A stretch of 64,000 bases of DNA. It comes from Sphaerisporangium krabiense (lineage in GTDB: Bacteria; Actinomycetota; Actinomycetes; Streptosporangiales; Streptosporangiaceae). Position 1 is the first letter of the stretch; the number at the start of each line of letters is the position of its first letter. The notes under the pieces were generated by a model, which saw nothing but the letters and a program-made list of their open reading frames with translations, made no database searches and was not told the DNA's origin. Shown in pieces: positions 7,878-16,500 of this stretch. Both the position numbers and the translations under genes were made by a program. Where the stretch lies: assembly GCF_014200435.1 (NCBI RefSeq), contig NZ_JACHBR010000001.1, positions 4,123,501-4,187,500 on the forward strand, given 5' to 3'.

Positions 7878-9232
7878 TGTCCCCGCTGTCTTCGCGCAGA
7901 CTGCACCTGAACGCGTTCCTCATGGGCGTCGGCCATCACGAGGCCGCCTGGCGGCACCCGCGCGCCGACCCCTCCCGCCTCACCGACGTCCGGCACTACC
8001 AGAACCTCGCGCGGATCGCCGAGCGCGGCAGGCTGGACTCGGTGTTCTTCGCCGACGGCCTCGCCCTGTGGGGCAACGTCGGCTACAACGCCCTGGGCGC
8101 TCCGGAGCCGCTGACGCTGCTGGCGGCGATCGCCACCGCGACCGAGCACATCGGCCTGATCGCGACGGTGTCCACCACCTACAACGAGCCCTTCCACGTG
8201 GCGCGCAAGTTCGCCTCCCTGGACCACATCAGCAAGGGCCGCGCGGGCTGGAACATCGTCACCTCCGCCGGGGAGGCCGAGGCGCGCAACTTCGGCATCG
8301 AACGGCCCGCGCACGCCGACCGCTACGCCAGGGCCACCGAGTTCCTCGACGTGGTCACCAAGCTGTGGGACAGCTGGGAGGACGACGCGATCCTCGCCGA
8401 CCGCGGCACGGGCGCCTACGCCGACACCGCCAGGATCCATCCCGTCGAGCACGCCGGAGAGCACTTCCTGGTGCGCGGCCCGCTGAACATCTCCCGCCCG
8501 CCGCAGGGCCGTCCCCTGCTGGTGCAGGCCGGGTCCTCCGAGGACGGCAAGGAGTTCGCCGCGCGCCACGCCGAGGCCGTGTTCACCGCGCAGCAGACCC
8601 TGCGCGAGGGCCAGGACTTCTACGCCGACCTCAAGGGCCGCCTCGCCCGGTACGGCAGGACCCCCGGCGAGCTGCTGATCCTGCCCGGGATCTCGCCGAT
8701 CATCGGCGCCACCGAGCGGGAGGCGCTGGCCCTGGAGAAGGAACTGGAGGACCTGACCAACCCCGAGTACGGCCTCGCGCAGCTCTCCAACATCCTCGGC
8801 GTGGACCTGTCCGGCCTGCCGCTGGACGGCCCGCTGCCCGAGATCGCCGAGACCACCGAGGGCCAGCAGAGCCGTCAGCGGCTGGTGCTCGACCTGGCCC
8901 GCCGCGAAGGCCTCACGATCCGGCAGGTGCTTGGACGCCTCGCCGGCGGGCGCGGCCACCGCGTCGTCGCCGGGACGCCCGAGCAGATCGCCGGCCAGAT
9001 CGAGGAGTGGTTCCGCGACGGCGCCGCGGACGGTTTCAACGTCATGCCGCCGATCCTGCCGGGCGGCCTGGAGGACTTCGTCGACCACGTGGTGCCGATC
9101 CTGCAGGGCAAGGGCCTGTTCCGTATGGAGTACGAGGGCCGTACCCTCCGCGAGAACTATGGGCTGGCCAGGCCCGCCTCGCGCTACGCCGCGAGCCGGG
9201 TCGAGACCCGCGACGCGGCCGTGGCCTCCTGA
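7877..9232 (+). CDS. FMN-dependent monooxygenase, NtaA/SnaA/DszA family
   Basis: 451 residues of the bacterial luciferase-like superfamily. Family marks are LNAFLMGVGHH near the N-terminus, FFADGLALWGN, the STTYNEPFHVARKFASLDH strand and the GRAGWNIVTS segment, diagnostic for nitrilotriacetate/dibenzothiophene-sulfone monooxygenases. The enzyme uses FMNH2 and O2; with the adjoining sulfonate transporter the likely reaction is oxidative C-S cleavage releasing sulfite. No NAD(P)H:FMN reductase is encoded in the operon, so reduced flavin must come from elsewhere. Start ATG overlaps the permease stop. It is the last gene before a strong hairpin. Confidence 0.88.
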   Translation: MSPLSSRRLHLNAFLMGVGHHEAAWRHPRADPSRLTDVRHYQNLARIAERGRLDSVFFADGLALWGNVGYNALGAPEPLTLLAAIATATEHIGLIATVSTTYNEPFHVARKFASLDHISKGRAGWNIVTSAGEAEARNFGIERPAHADRYARATEFLDVVTKLWDSWEDDAILADRGTGAYADTARIHPVEHAGEHFLVRGPLNISRPPQGRPLLVQAGSSEDGKEFAARHAEAVFTAQQTLREGQDFYADLKGRLARYGRTPGELLILPGISPIIGATEREALALEKELEDLTNPEYGLAQLSNILGVDLSGLPLDGPLPEIAETTEGQQSRQRLVLDLARREGLTIRQVLGRLAGGRGHRVVAGTPEQIAGQIEEWFRDGAADGFNVMPPILPGGLEDFVDHVVPILQGKGLFRMEYEGRTLRENYGLARPASRYAASRVETRDAAVAS

Positions 9233-9235
9233 GAT

Positions 9236-9276
9236 CCGGACGATCGTGGCCGCGCGTCGCGGCCACGATCGTCCGG
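9236..9276. terminator. Bidirectional terminator hairpin between the convergent sulfur operons
   Basis: A perfect 19-bp stem (arms 9236-9254 and 9258-9276, beginning CCGGACGATCG) closes a 3-base loop CGT. It fills the gap between the monooxygenase stop and the sulfatase stop. There is no U-tract, as is usual in high-GC actinobacteria. Confidence 0.8.
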
Positions 9277-9279
9277 CGG

Positions 9280-11562
9280 TCAGTCGTAGGACTCGGCCGC
9301 GGCGCGCAGGGCGGCCAGCACCTCTCTGGGGTCGTACCCGGCCGGCGCGCCCGGCGTGTAGGTCACCGAGATGAGGTCGCCGCCGTAGGGGAAGGGCCCG
9401 TGGCGCTCGTACAGCGGCCAGGAGACCGGGGAACGGCGGTCGATCCCGACGTCGATGCCCTCCACGGGCGCCAGCCCGAGGAGCATCCGCACCGCGCCGA
9501 GCCGCCCGGCCGGGGCGCCGTCCAGCTCCAGGGCCAGGTCCCAGCGGTATCCGGGCAGCGCGGCGGCGACCAGCGACACCGTGTGCGCGCCGGGCGGCAG
9601 GGCCTGGCCGGCCAGCGTGGTCAGCTCGCCGTACTCGTTGTAGGCCAGGTGCAGGTGGCCGTCCTCGACGTAGAGCGCGTAGCCGCCGCCCTGGTCGCCG
9701 TGCGCGACGAGCACGCCCTGGTCACCCGGGCCCTGGGTGAGCCGCACGTCCACCCGGAAGTCGCGGAAGGTGATGAGCTGGGAGGCGCGGTAGCGCTCCA
9801 GGGTCGGGGTGCCGGCCAGCAGCGTGACCGGCTCGTGGAAGGAGCGCTCCGCGGGCGGCCGGGCCGTCCACAGGTAGCCGGTGCCGTCGTCGAGCGGGAA
9901 CACCTTGTTCTCCAGCGCGGCCCGCTCCCACGCCTGCGCCAGCTCGGCGACCAGCTCGGGCCGCTCGGAGGCGAGGTCGTGGGTCTCGGTCGGGTCGGTG
10001 CGCAGGTCGTACAGCTCCCACGGGTCCTCCTCGTGCGGGCGGCCGTGGCGGTGCAGGGTGACCAGCTTCCAGCCGTCGCGGTAGAAGGCGCGGTTCCCGG
10101 TCATCTCCGCGTACTGCTCCGGGTGCGTGCTCGGCGCGGCGGGGTCGTCCAGCGCGTCGGCGAACGAGGCGCCGTCCAGCGCGGTGGCGGGCACGCCCCG
10201 CACGGTCTCGGGGCGGACGACCCCGGCCAGGTCCAGCAGCGTCGGCAGCAGGTCGGTCACGTACTGGTAGCGGTCCCGCACCCCGGCCGTGGCCGTCCGC
10301 GACGGCCAGGACAGCAGGAACGGCACGCGCACGCCGCCGGCGTGGGTGCTGCCCTTGTAGAGCCGGAACGGGGTGTTGGAGGCCATGCCCCAGCCGCGGG
10401 GGTAGTGGACCATCGTCTGGGGCCCGCCGATCAGCTCCAGGTCGCGCGGCACGTCGGGGCCCCAGTCGCCGGGCAGGTCCACGTTGTGCACGAACTGCTT
10501 GAAGTAGGACCGGGTGCCGCGTACGCCGCCCTCTCCGCTGCCGCCGTTGTCGGAGGTGAAGACGACGATGGTGTCGTCGAGCTCGCCGTACTGCTCGATC
10601 ACGGCGAGCAGGCGGCCCAGGTTCTGGTCCACGCTGTCCACCATGGCGGCGTAGACCTCCTGGTAGCGGGCGAACAGCAGCCGCTCGTCCTCCGGCAGCG
10701 CGTCCCAGGCGGTGACGTCGAGGAACTGCTCGGAGTTGCGCGGGGGTAGCGCGGTCCCCTCGGGGAACAGCCCGGCCGCGACCTGGCGGGCGAAGCGCTC
10801 CTCGCGCAGGGCGTCCCACCCCTTGGTGTACTTGCCGCGATATTTGGCGATATCGGAGGGCTTGGCCATCAGTGGCCCATGGACCGCGGAGTGGGCCAGG
10901 TAGAGGAAGTACGGCTTGCGCGCGTCGTGCGCGCGCAAGGACTTGATCATCGAGATGGCCTGGTCGGTCAGGTCGTCCGTCAGGTAGTAGCCCTCGGGAT
11001 AGGCGTCCACCTCGACGACCGAGTTGTCCCGGACGAGGCGGTGCGGATGGTGCAGGCTGGTCAGGCCCTCCAGAAAGCCGTAGAACCGGTCGAAACCCTT
11101 CTGCGTGGGCCACGACGACCGGGGCGCGCCGTCGTTCATCGTCGCGTCCTTGGTCAGATGCCACTTGCCCACCGCGAAGGTGGCGTAGCCCGCGCCGCGC
11201 AGGATCTCCGGCAGCGTGGGCACGTCGTCGGCGATCTCGAAGGTGTAGCCGGGGAACCCGGGGTCGGCGTTGGCGACGAAGGCGTACCCGGCCCGGTGGT
11301 GGTTCAGGCCGGTCAGCAGGGACGCGCGGGACGGCGAGCACAGCGGCGTCGTGTGGTAGTTGGTGAACCGCAGGCCGCGCGCCGCCAGGCCGTCCAGCGC
11401 AGGCGTCTCGATCTCCGAGCCGAACGGCCCGATGTCGGCGAAGCCCATGTCGTCCAGGAGCACGACCACGATGTTCGGCGCGCCCCGCGGCGGCCGGACC
11501 GGCGTGGGCCACCACGGGGTGGAGTCGGCGACCGTACGGCCGACATGTCCGGGAACGCTCAC
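9280..11562 (-). CDS. Arylsulfatase-type sulfatase (formylglycine class)
   Basis: 760 residues from a GTG with AGAGGAG six bases upstream. The type I sulfatase signature CxPxR is present as LCSPSRASLLTG, where Cys75 would be converted to formylglycine. Metal ligands are visible in VVLLDDMG (D37, D38) and in the TSDNGG motif. HHPHR and GKWHL provide the usual active-site Lys/His region. It hydrolyses sulfate esters, releasing sulfate. About 200 C-terminal residues form an extra domain seen in long actinobacterial arylsulfatases. There is no signal peptide, so it is presumably cytosolic. No formylglycine-generating enzyme gene is in the window. Second gene of the left-going organosulfur operon, behind a hairpin at 11583-11613. 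Confidence 0.92.
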   Translation of the reverse strand: MSVPGHVGRTVADSTPWWPTPVRPPRGAPNIVVVLLDDMGFADIGPFGSEIETPALDGLAARGLRFTNYHTTPLCSPSRASLLTGLNHHRAGYAFVANADPGFPGYTFEIADDVPTLPEILRGAGYATFAVGKWHLTKDATMNDGAPRSSWPTQKGFDRFYGFLEGLTSLHHPHRLVRDNSVVEVDAYPEGYYLTDDLTDQAISMIKSLRAHDARKPYFLYLAHSAVHGPLMAKPSDIAKYRGKYTKGWDALREERFARQVAAGLFPEGTALPPRNSEQFLDVTAWDALPEDERLLFARYQEVYAAMVDSVDQNLGRLLAVIEQYGELDDTIVVFTSDNGGSGEGGVRGTRSYFKQFVHNVDLPGDWGPDVPRDLELIGGPQTMVHYPRGWGMASNTPFRLYKGSTHAGGVRVPFLLSWPSRTATAGVRDRYQYVTDLLPTLLDLAGVVRPETVRGVPATALDGASFADALDDPAAPSTHPEQYAEMTGNRAFYRDGWKLVTLHRHGRPHEEDPWELYDLRTDPTETHDLASERPELVAELAQAWERAALENKVFPLDDGTGYLWTARPPAERSFHEPVTLLAGTPTLERYRASQLITFRDFRVDVRLTQGPGDQGVLVAHGDQGGGYALYVEDGHLHLAYNEYGELTTLAGQALPPGAHTVSLVAAALPGYRWDLALELDGAPAGRLGAVRMLLGLAPVEGIDVGIDRRSPVSWPLYERHGPFPYGGDLISVTYTPGAPAGYDPREVLAALRAAAESYD

Positions 11563-11582
11563 ATCTGTCTCCTCTCACGCGA

Positions 11583-11613
11583 ACCGCCCCGGCCGCGTGA
11601 CGGCCGGGGCGGT
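11583..11613 (-). terminator. Hairpin between the dioxygenase and sulfatase genes
   Basis: Perfect 13-bp arms beginning ACCGCCCCGG (11583-11595 and 11601-11613) flank a 5-base loop. It lies within the operon, so it could act as a partial terminator that lowers sulfatase expression relative to the dioxygenase, or as a processing or stability element. Confidence 0.5.
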
Positions 11614-11625
11614 GTGGCGCGGTCG

Positions 11626-12537
11626 TCAGGCGGCGAGGCGCGAGTAGGACGAGGCGTCGCCGGTCAGAACGGTGCTCGGCCGGCTGTCCACCCCGACGGG
11701 GACGTCCCCCGCGATCGTCACCCGGTGCAGGCGGCGAGGCAAGTCGCCGAAGTCGTGCACCACCCGGTGCTGGGTGGCGCGGTTGTCCCAGATCGCCACG
11801 TCGCCCGGGGCCCAGTGCCAGCGCACCGTGTTCTCGACCTGGGTGACGTGGTCCTGGATGAGCCGGATGATCGCCGCCGACGTCTCGGCCGACAGGCCCA
11901 CCACCCGCTTGGCGAAGTCGCCGAGCAGGATCGAGCGCTCCCCGGTCTCCGGGTGCACCCGCACCACGGGGTGCTCGGTCTCGAAGGCGACGGCGGAGAA
12001 CACCTCCGCGTACTTCCGCGCCACGTCCGGGTTGTCGGACGTGGCGACGCGCGCGTAGTCGAACTGGTTGGTGTGGATCGCGCGCAGCCGGTCGACGAGG
12101 TCGCGCAGCTCGACCGGCAGGTGCTCGTAGGCGGCCACCGTGTTGGCCCACAGCGTGTCCCCGCCCGCGGGCGGCACCACGACGGCCCGCAGCACCGAGG
12201 CCAGCGGCGGCCGGTCCACGAAGGTCACGTCGGTGTGCCAGCGGTCGACCTTCTGCCCGTGGCTGTAGTCCAGGTCGAGGATGTGGGGGTTCTGGTCGAG
12301 GGAGGGAACGGTCGGGTGCGCGGTGGTCGGCTCCCCGAGCAGCCGCGCGAAGGCGACCTGCCCGCCTTCGTCCAGATGGTCCTGGCCGCGCAGAAAGACG
12401 ACCTTGTACCGGAGCAGCGCCGCGCGAACCTCCGCGACGACCTCCGGCTCCAGATCGCCACCGAGACGGACACCGGAGATCTCGGCGCCTATCCGGCCGG
12501 CGACGGGCGTGATGTCGACAGATGACCTAGATGACAT
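11626..12537 (-). CDS. TauD/AtsK-type Fe(II)/2-oxoglutarate dioxygenase
   Basis: 303 residues. The Fe(II) facial triad is H101-x-D103 (in RWHTDVTF) and H257 (WDNRATQH), with the 2-oxoglutarate-binding Arg272. The numbering is almost the same as in E. coli TauD (H99, D101, H255, R270). Family members hydroxylate the carbon next to a sulfonate or sulfate ester so that sulfite or sulfate is eliminated. The conserved WDNRATQHRVVHDFG block is like alkyl sulfatase AtsK and taurine dioxygenase; the substrate cannot be distinguished. The ATG at 12537 has GGAAGGAG seven bases upstream, and that site lies inside the overlapping leader-peptide ORF. It is the first structural gene of the operon. Confidence 0.92.
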   Translation of the reverse strand: MSSRSSVDITPVAGRIGAEISGVRLGGDLEPEVVAEVRAALLRYKVVFLRGQDHLDEGGQVAFARLLGEPTTAHPTVPSLDQNPHILDLDYSHGQKVDRWHTDVTFVDRPPLASVLRAVVVPPAGGDTLWANTVAAYEHLPVELRDLVDRLRAIHTNQFDYARVATSDNPDVARKYAEVFSAVAFETEHPVVRVHPETGERSILLGDFAKRVVGLSAETSAAIIRLIQDHVTQVENTVRWHWAPGDVAIWDNRATQHRVVHDFGDLPRRLHRVTIAGDVPVGVDSRPSTVLTGDASSYSRLAA

Positions 12538-12649
12538 GGTTCGGCTCCTTCCGAAGGGATGTGGTCGAGGGTCGGAAGGGACGACAGAGCGCACTGGCCA
12601 CGCGGCAGAAATCCACGTGACCCCGAATGGTCAGAACCGTGGCCGTCAC
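12527..12649 (-). CDS. Leaderless Cys-containing leader peptide overlapping the dioxygenase start
   Basis: 40-residue ORF from a GTG at 12649. The core HVDFCRVASALCR (Cys15 and Cys22) is the actinobacterial sulfur-operon leader signature and closely matches the first leader at 4879-4953. The GTG lies six bases after the -10 box, predicting a leaderless transcript. The ORF ends 11 bases inside the dioxygenase gene, so the two are translationally linked. Just after the last Cys codon the RNA contains CCUUCC (12579-12574), the exact complement of GGAAGG (12552-12547) in the dioxygenase ribosome site. A ribosome stalled at the Cys codons would cover this anti-SD and free the site, a direct route to cysteine-responsive translation control. 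The mechanism is inference; the ORF, overlap and complementarity are seen in the sequence. Confidence 0.8.
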   Translation of the reverse strand: MTATVLTIRGHVDFCRVASALCRPFRPSTTSLRKEPNHVI

Positions 12650-12655
12650 GCCTCC

Positions 12656-12684
12656 AAGGTAGGAGAGCGGAGCCTGATTATCAA
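12656..12684 (-). promoter_or_regulatory. Promoter of the second leader peptide / sulfatase operon
   Basis: On the minus strand TTGATA (12684-12679), a 17-base spacer and TACCTT (12661-12656). Six bases then lead to the GTG start at 12649, exactly the geometry of the promoter at 4844-4872. Confidence 0.65.
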
Positions 12685-12701
12685 TACAACCGGTAGGGAA
12701 T
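12677..12701. promoter_or_regulatory. Operator-like element over the -35 box of the dioxygenase/sulfatase operon
   Basis: Read on the minus strand it begins ATTCCCTAC and ends GATAAT. Aligned with the reverse complement of the perfect inverted repeat at 4818-4842 it matches 16 of 25 positions, keeping ATT-CCTAC at one end and AAT at the other. It overlaps the -35 box, whereas the first copy abuts it. A shared sulfur-responsive regulator is the simplest explanation. Confidence 0.5.
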
Positions 12702-13388
12702 AAGGGTTTTTCTTGCTCGGCCGCCGTGCGGGGCGCTGCGCGGTGTCCCACAAGGTGCCCGGCAGGCCTGGACGGAGGGCGCTGCGCCCCTTCGAAGTGC
12801 TGTGGGAGGCCGTGTCTGAGTCCACCGGTTCGACTGTCCGGCGGCATACGGACTCCGCGCCGTTCTCGCCGGGGCGAGGGGCGCCATCGGCAGGACCGGC
12901 GTCCAACCTGCCCGCGTGCATGGCGGTGGGGACGGTGGCGTCACCTACGGTTCGCCCGGTCGCGTGGAAATCCCGGAGCATGGTGAGAAGTCCACCCGCA
13001 GGCTTGGGCATTCCGCCGTTGCGGCTGTCGATGTCGACAAGACGCGATACCGCCTATTCATCGATGGACCCGACGCCTCGAATCCGAGTCGGCCGGGAGG
13101 GATGTTCTCAGGCGCCGCCGGATCTCGTTGGAATAACGATATTCGCCCCCTCTGGGGCTTTGCGGCTCTGTGAGTTATTGGCAGAGACTCCACGTTTACG
13201 GCAGAGGTGGCCTGGATTCTGTCGCCTGTCAAGTCGATATTCACTGGAAAAGTTCCCTCGGATGCTCTTGTAGTGGACCCCTTGAGGGTGTACATAGACC
13301 TTCCATTCCAACACATACTCGCGCTTGTACCGCTCGGGGTGGGCGGAGATGTCTGACTGCTCGTGACGGCCGCATACCTGTAGGTGAT
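12702..13388. other. Gene-poor spacer between the sulfur island and the RHS gene
   Basis: Several open frames cross this stretch on both strands, but none has a ribosome site, a recognisable domain or consistent codon bias. The right half is more AT-rich than the surrounding genes. I see no repeat or insertion-sequence end. Treated as non-coding or decayed sequence. Confidence 0.5.
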
Positions 13389-13433
13389 GTGACCGAGGTC
13401 ACCATTGAATTGACTGAGCGTGTTGCATACGTT
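13389..13433 (+). promoter_or_regulatory. Candidate promoter and operator of the RHS gene
   Basis: A perfect inverted repeat GTGACC-GA-GGTCAC (13389-13402) is followed three bases later by TTGAAT (13405-13410), a 17-base spacer and TACGTT (13428-13433). The -10 box lies 100 bases before the RHS start codon, leaving a long 5' leader. The repeat beside the -35 is a candidate binding site for a regulator not identified here. Confidence 0.5.
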
Positions 13434-13533
13434 CCATGGGGCCTCTGAAATTTATCAACATTGAGCTTGGTGATGGCCGTTGTTGGGGCGAAGCGGCCCT
13501 GTTCTGGTACGCGAATCGAGCGGGGAGCTGTGA

Positions 13534-16500
13534 ATGCGTCGTTCGTTGTTACGCCGACGAATGTGTGTGTTGAGTAGTTATTTAACCGTTCTGACGGTAT
13601 TGGTTTCAGGGGTCGGCGTGCCGGAAGGGCTGATGCCGCGCGCCTGGTCCAGTTCCGGCCAAACTTCGAATGTTGATTCTGCCGCCGATGTGGACACGCC
13701 CGTCCAGCAGACGGGTTCGGCGGCGGGACGGCCGCACCTGGTGCCGGCCGAGGCGACGCGGGCCGAGGTAAAGGGCCCTAAGTCCGGTAAGGGCACCGGG
13801 TCGGTGAAGCCGCCGAAGGGTGCCTTGCCGTTGGAGGTGCGGCACAAGGCGTCGAAGGAGCCGGCCAAGGGGGGGAACAAACCCTCCGCGTCGCCGCGGA
13901 GCCTCAGCGCCATGGCCGCGGGTGACTGCTACTACCCCCGGTGGGCGCCAGGCATCAACTACTCGTCCGGGACGACCGTCTCGTACTTCAACACCACGCA
14001 GGGGATGACGGAGGCGCACGATTTCTGGGCGCAGTCAGCCCCGGGCGGTCTGCCGCCGCTGACCACCAGCGCCTGGGTGGATATTGGACCGTGCTACGTG
14101 CCGCCGGCGCCAGAGCCGCCGTCTTTCATGGAGTTCTGGCCTGACGACGACGCTCAGGTGGGGACGCTGAAGCCGACGCTGGGCGCGTGGGCGGCCGCGC
14201 AGACCGGTTCGGTCAACTACTGGTTCCAGCTGTGCTCCGGGGACGGTCCCTCCAGCGCCTGGGACTGGTGCGTCAACAGCTCCTGGAACACCACCGGGAC
14301 CTGGGATGTGAACTCTTCCCAGGTGAAGTGGGGTAAGAAGTACTGGTGGTCGGTGATCGCCGAGGACTCGGTGAACGGGCTGCAGGAAACCTCGTCATGG
14401 ATGACGCTGACCGCCGAACCCGAGCAGCCCTCCATCAACTCGCTGCTGGGCGCCGGGTCGGATGGACATGAGTTCGACCCGGCGGCGGGTAACTACACCC
14501 AGGCATCGGTGGACGCCTCGGTGGCCACGATGGGGCCGCCGCTGACCACCACGCGTACCTACAACAGCCTGGACCCCCGTACCGACGGCATGTTCGGCGC
14601 CGGGTGGAGCACCCGGTGGGACATGCGCCTGGTCGAGGAGCCGCAGACCCAGACCGTACTGGTCACCTACCCCGATGGGCGGCAGTCGCGGTTCGGGTCA
14701 TCGGGCAACGGTACCTACGTACCGCCGCAGGGCAGCTTCGCCACCCTGGCCACTGTCAGCGGTGGCGGCTGGCGGTTGATGGACAAATCAGCCACCTCCT
14801 ACCTGTTCGACGCCCAGGGCCGGGTGACCAAGGTCACCGACAACCGCGGGCGCGCGCAGGATCTGACGTACGGCACAGACGGCAAGCTGACCACCGTGAC
14901 GGCCACCGGCGGCCGGTCGCTGCACTTCACCTGGACCGGCGCCCACGCCACCTCGGTATCCACCGATCCGATCAATGGGACAGCGCAAAGCTGGAACTAC
15001 ACCTACGACGGGGACAAGCTGGTCAAGGTGTGCAGTCCGGGGTCGGCCACCGCGTGCACCACTTACATCTACGGTGACGCCTCCCGGTACAGCACCGGCA
15101 TTGTGAACTCGATGCCGACCGGCTACTGGCGGCTGAACGAGGCCACCGGTTCGGCCGGTTCCACGGTCGCCGACGCGGTGGGCTGGAACCTGGGTGGCGA
15201 GGACGCCGAGTTCAGCGGCGGCACCTACAACGCCACCGTCGGCGTGGCCGGAGCACTGGGCGGGACCACCGACACCGCGATCAGGTTCAGCGGCACCTCG
15301 GCGAACAGTTCCTATGTGCAGCTCCCGCAGTCGGCGATCAGTGGCCGGGGCTCGCACCTGACGGTGGAGGCGTGGTTCAAGACGACCAACTCCGGTGTGG
15401 TGATCGGGCAGAGCGACACCGACACCGGCACACCGTCCGACTTCACCCCCGTGGTGTACGTGGGCACCGACGGCAAGCTGCGCGGCCGGTACTGGGCCGC
15501 CGGCGCGGCTGGACCGATCACCACCTCCGGCACGGTGAACAACGGTCAGTGGCACCATGTGGCGTTGTCGGGCGACGGCAGCACCCAGACGCTGTACCTG
15601 GACGGGCAGGCGGTCGGCACCCGCAGCGGCGCCATCGACCACCGCGACCAGGCGTACACGCGTGTCGGCTCGGGGTACGCCTCCTCCAGCTGGCCGTCCT
15701 CCACCGGCTCCACCCAGGTGTTCCCGTTCAAGGGTGACATCGACGAGGTGGCCGTCTTCGGCCGGTCGCTGCCTGCTGCCGAGATCAAGGCGCACTACCA
15801 GGCGGGCGTGGCCGGCGCGCAGATGACCAAGGCCACCCTGGCCTCGGGCCGGGTCTGGGCGGAGAACACCTACAACGCCAACGGCGGGCGCCTGCTGACC
15901 AACACCGACTCCGACGGCGGCCTGTGGAAGATCGGTGCCGTGCAGTACAGCGGGACCGGCGAGGGCGATTCGCTGGCCACGGTCACCGTGACCGACCCGC
16001 ACAACGGCCTCGTGAGGTCGGTGTACGAGCCCACGCGTGGCATGCGGATCGTCAGCCACGCCGACCAGGTGTCCACGGCCCAGCCCCCCAACCAGGCCAA
16101 GAAGACGACCTACGAGTACGACACCGGCGGTTTCCCCTCCAAGATCACCGACCCGAACGGTAACACCACCCAGGTCACCCACGATGAGCGTGGCAATGAT
16201 CTGAGCGTGACCACGTGCAGGTCCGCGGGAAACTGCCAGACCTCTTACACGTCCTACCACCTCAACACCTCCGACCCGTTCGACCCGCGCAACGACCGGG
16301 TGACCGCTTCCCGGGACGCGCGGTCGACCAGCTCCACGAGCAACACCTACGCCACCAAGTTCGAGTACACGGCGTTCGGTGAGAAGTCCAAGGAGACCAC
16401 TCCGGCCACCACGGACTTCCCGAACGGCCGGTCGACCACCTACGCCTACACCGACGGCACCGAGCCGGCGGTCGGCGGCGGGACCACACCGGCCGGTCTC

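Noticed and set aside
9236-9276. Perfect 19-bp inverted repeat as a possible transposon end
   Set aside because: The arms face each other with a 3-base loop between two convergent stop codons, and no transposase or second copy is present. It is a terminator hairpin.
12713-13448. Several overlapping frames (for example 12713-13273 + and 12945-13316 -) before the RHS gene
   Set aside because: No recognisable domain, no ribosome site and no consistent coding bias; treated as a spacer containing the RHS promoter.
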